Below are positions 61,644 through 64,000 of a stretch of 64,000 nucleotides of DNA, piece by piece. The notes beneath the pieces were generated by a model. It was not told the origin of the DNA. It saw only the letters and a list, made by a program, of their open reading frames with translations, and made no database searches. This DNA is from Drosophila persimilis (taxonomy: Eukaryota > Arthropoda > Insecta > Diptera > Drosophilidae). The translations under genes and the position numbers were made by a program. The stretch lies in contig NW_020825353.1 in the NCBI RefSeq assembly GCF_003286085.1, forward strand, positions 806,001 to 870,000, in the 5' to 3' direction. Numbering within the stretch: position 1 is the stretch's first letter; every line of letters begins with the position of its first letter.

Positions 61644-64000
61644 GTGGCAGTCGTCTCTTTGCCCTAAGCCGAACTGAATATTATGGGACGTGACTGTGGT
61701 CCATTTGTTTGTGGTAACATTTTTATATTACCAGTCCCCTGACATTAATCTACTTAGGCATATTTATTTAGGTCGTTCATGTTGAAACAATACTATATTG
61801 AGATACATACTATTTTAGGTAGTGGAGGGTAGGGAGCATAATTCTTCAGGCAACTGTACAAATATCCTCCGGAGCACAATGCATAACCTGTTGAAACAGT
61901 TGGCCAACCTCAATATTCTTTTGCCCAAAAAATACCTAAAACCTATGAGTTCTCCACCACGTAGGCAGAAAGAACATTTCTGGCTGATTTTAGTTTCACG
62001 GAGGAGTAGCTTTAGGAACAGGTTTACCTTTGAACTTCTCCTCCCTAATGGCCGGTGTGGTCGAATGCTGACCTTCCCGGTTTCGTAATTTCCATCTATT
62101 AGCGTTTTTGGCGGTCGGGCATAAATAATAGATTCTTCTCGATTCTTTTGGTCTTCTCTATCAGTCTTTCGCCTGCCATTTTTATTCTGGATTTTTGTAT
62201 AATTTTTGCGCAGAGTTAGTTTTGAAATTTCTATAGAAGCGCTGTGTTCTCTTAGCCTTCGCACTTTCTGTCCGCAAAGCTCATTGACCCTCATTGGCTT
62301 AGAGGCACTTGGTGGCAACAGTGGGCTCTGGAAGTATGCTGACAGACTTGGTGTAGCTCTGTGAAGTAGTGCAAGCCACAAATGACCTATTATTTTATTA
62401 AAAACGAACTTTAAACCATCCAGATTCATAAAATTGTATAGCCCATTGAGATGAAGTTGTACATTAATAGAAGTTATTATTCTTATACCTTTAGAGCATA
62501 TACCTCCGCACCAGACTGTGCTGATTTGTTCACCAAATGGCGTCTGTCGGCTGTGCCAGACTCAAGCATTTACCCACAACTATCTGCATAGATCCACACT
62601 TTTGTTCGGCAACAAAAAAGCTGATTGTTTAGACTATATATTTTTTGCGATTTTTTCAACAAGCTGAAAATTCGTGTAAATTTCTCGATAACAAAGGCAA
62701 AAAACCAAAAAGTGCCAGCGTCAACATAAAACTAAAACTTAAATAGAAAAAATAAAACGAAATGAAAAAATGCTACCGGCAACTGGCCATATACTCGTAT
62801 GTATGTATATGGTTGGTAATAATTGAAAGTTTCTGTAATTAGCACCAAGAAAGAAAGAGAAATGAGTGAAGAAAGATATTGCCGAGCAGATGACAAGTCA
62901 TTTTCATAAAGAAGAATTCCAGTGGCTAATTGAAGCGATGATTTAGACAAATCGATTGGGATCTGTGATCACACTTCCACGAGTATTGCCTAACCAGAGA
63001 GCTGGAGAGATGCCCTGATGATAGTTCGAGGTTCGAGGTCCATCAACTGTTACTTACCTCAAGTTTTTTTTTCGTTCTTCTGGTTTCTGCTGCTGGTATC
63101 TTTCATGTTTTCCTGCTGCCAAGTGCTTCTTGTTGTCCTATTGCTGTTTTTCGTTGTCGAAAGCGGGATTGTTTGGAGAACAAAACTGCCCCTGCGTGTG
63201 GCAGTTTTGCTGAGCTGCCAACTCGATTGTAAACAACTTCAATTGGCCCGAGGAGCAAATAGGAATACAAATGTGCCCATATGTGTTCACGTGTGGGGGA
63301 GTTATGCGTGTGTGTGCATCGAGGGTTGCTAGGAAAGTACAGACATTGAGATGTAGGACACTTATAATATTACTACCAATATATCGGCCGCCGTTAAGCC
63401 GAGATACATATGGCGTACAGGAAGAACGCAGCATTTTACTTATTGCCACAGGAAAAAAGATTGTGCTGCTATATCTCGGCCAAATGGGCCCTGATCAGTG
63501 AGGGATATCCATTTGCAGAATCGGGAGGAAGCCATATGGATGTCCGTTTTTCGTGTGCCAATCGATTGGCAGGATTCTATCAATCCCGAGAAAAAGCTCG
63601 AGGCAAAAAAGGATTTTAATTATTTGCGCATTAATTTCTCCGGATCGTGGGAGTTCCGACTGTCCGGGATGTACTTATGTTTTTGGAAGTGTTTTTCCCA
63701 TCCTTTTCTCCTTTTTATGGTTAAAATGTCCTACTTTTAATAGAAATTCGTGACAACTCTCTTGCTCCCCCTCGCTGACATCGTCCCGGGTTTTTGTCGC
63801 TTATCAACGCTTTTCGACCAGGTCCAGTGGCCAGCAACACACCTAGCGGCAATAAACAGAGTCACAGCACCGAGAGACCGAGAAAGAGAGAGGTCAAAAG
63901 GTGGAGGAGGAGAGTACATACACTCTGTGCAGAGCACACAGCATGCCGCTTGGTGGCTATGTTTTATGCGGGTTATGGGAGAAACCTATTCAACCCAACC
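61644..64000. other. upstream DNA with weak exon candidates
   Basis: No recognised gene. Two open stretches stand out: a 204-codon minus frame (61815-62429) and a plus frame after an acceptor-like TTTGCAG (63519-63740). A consensus donor on the minus strand (GAG|GTAAGT, intron from 63057 down) could belong to a leader exon. Each is described separately and none is secure. Confidence 0.4.
61815..62429 (-). CDS. uncertain 204-codon open reading frame
   Basis: It begins with an ATG (MNLDGLKFVFNKIIGHLW) and is basic and Arg/Lys-rich in the middle (GRRKTDREDQKNREESI). I recognise no domain. Unlike other long frames in the window it is not made of simple repeat. An internal AAAG|GTAAAC could be a donor, and a consensus donor lies upstream on the same strand at 63057. 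It could equally be a chance frame, since repeat-driven frames of 185-229 codons occur elsewhere here. Confidence 0.25.
   Translation of the reverse strand: MNLDGLKFVFNKIIGHLWLALLHRATPSLSAYFQSPLLPPSASKPMRVNELCGQKVRRLREHSASIEISKLTLRKNYTKIQNKNGRRKTDREDQKNREESIIYARPPKTLIDGNYETGKVSIRPHRPLGRRSSKVNLFLKLLLRETKISQKCSFCLRGGELIGFRYFLGKRILRLANCFNRLCIVLRRIFVQLPEELCSLPSTT

Overview
The window reads as Drosophila DNA. It has short GT-AG introns, M1BP and Inr/DPE core-promoter motifs, dense CA/GA/CTG and hexamer microsatellites, and several genes recognisable as fly genes, above all Gbs-76A and pipe (the 76A region of D. melanogaster, Muller element D). The abundance of microsatellites would suit an obscura-group Sophophora species, but that placement is a guess. 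All gene models below come from hand-traced splice sites checked for reading phase; none is backed by RNA data.

Layout. (1) 1-848, plus: the last exons of an unrecognised protein. (2) 2447-5107, plus: a five-exon, 221-residue multi-pass membrane protein resembling TMEM72. (3) 5337-6062, minus: a small single-exon secreted collagen-like protein with its own TATA box. (4) 8353-11226, minus: Gbs-76A, a glycogen-targeting subunit of protein phosphatase 1, with an intronless typical 2-Cys peroxiredoxin (10343-10936, plus) nested in its only coding intron. (5) 11.2-21.3 kb: about 10 kb without a gene I can support. (6) 21430-23111, plus: a five-exon SAMHD1-like HD-domain dNTPase candidate behind an M1BP-type promoter. 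(7) 23640-61266, minus: pipe, which fills more than half the window. (8) 61.5-64 kb: upstream DNA with two weak exon/ORF candidates.

pipe is the centrepiece. Three small common exons (61178-61266, 42864-43030, 37615-37673; 105 codons in all) encode the cytoplasmic tail, membrane anchor and start of the stem of a type II Golgi protein. They are followed by ten tandem alternative 3' cassettes, each encoding a heparan-sulfate-2-O-sulfotransferase-like domain. A standard cassette has exon A (PAPS loop, catalytic His, RDP..S motif), exon B of exactly 155 nt and terminal exon C. Every junction has the same phase, so each cassette gives an in-frame protein of about 400-520 residues. Several cassettes break the pattern. 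Cassette 1 has B and C fused, cassette 2 carries a His/Asp-rich insertion, and cassette 3 has an extra intron in A. Cassette 4 has RHP for RDP, cassette 8 has no exon C, and cassette 9 has lost key PAPS-binding residues. The alternative 3'-exon organisation of pipe is established in D. melanogaster; the per-cassette irregularities are read from this sequence.

I found no tRNA, rRNA, CRISPR array or intact transposon. Most long introns and intergenic DNA are simple-repeat-rich sequence in which the longer open frames are low complexity.
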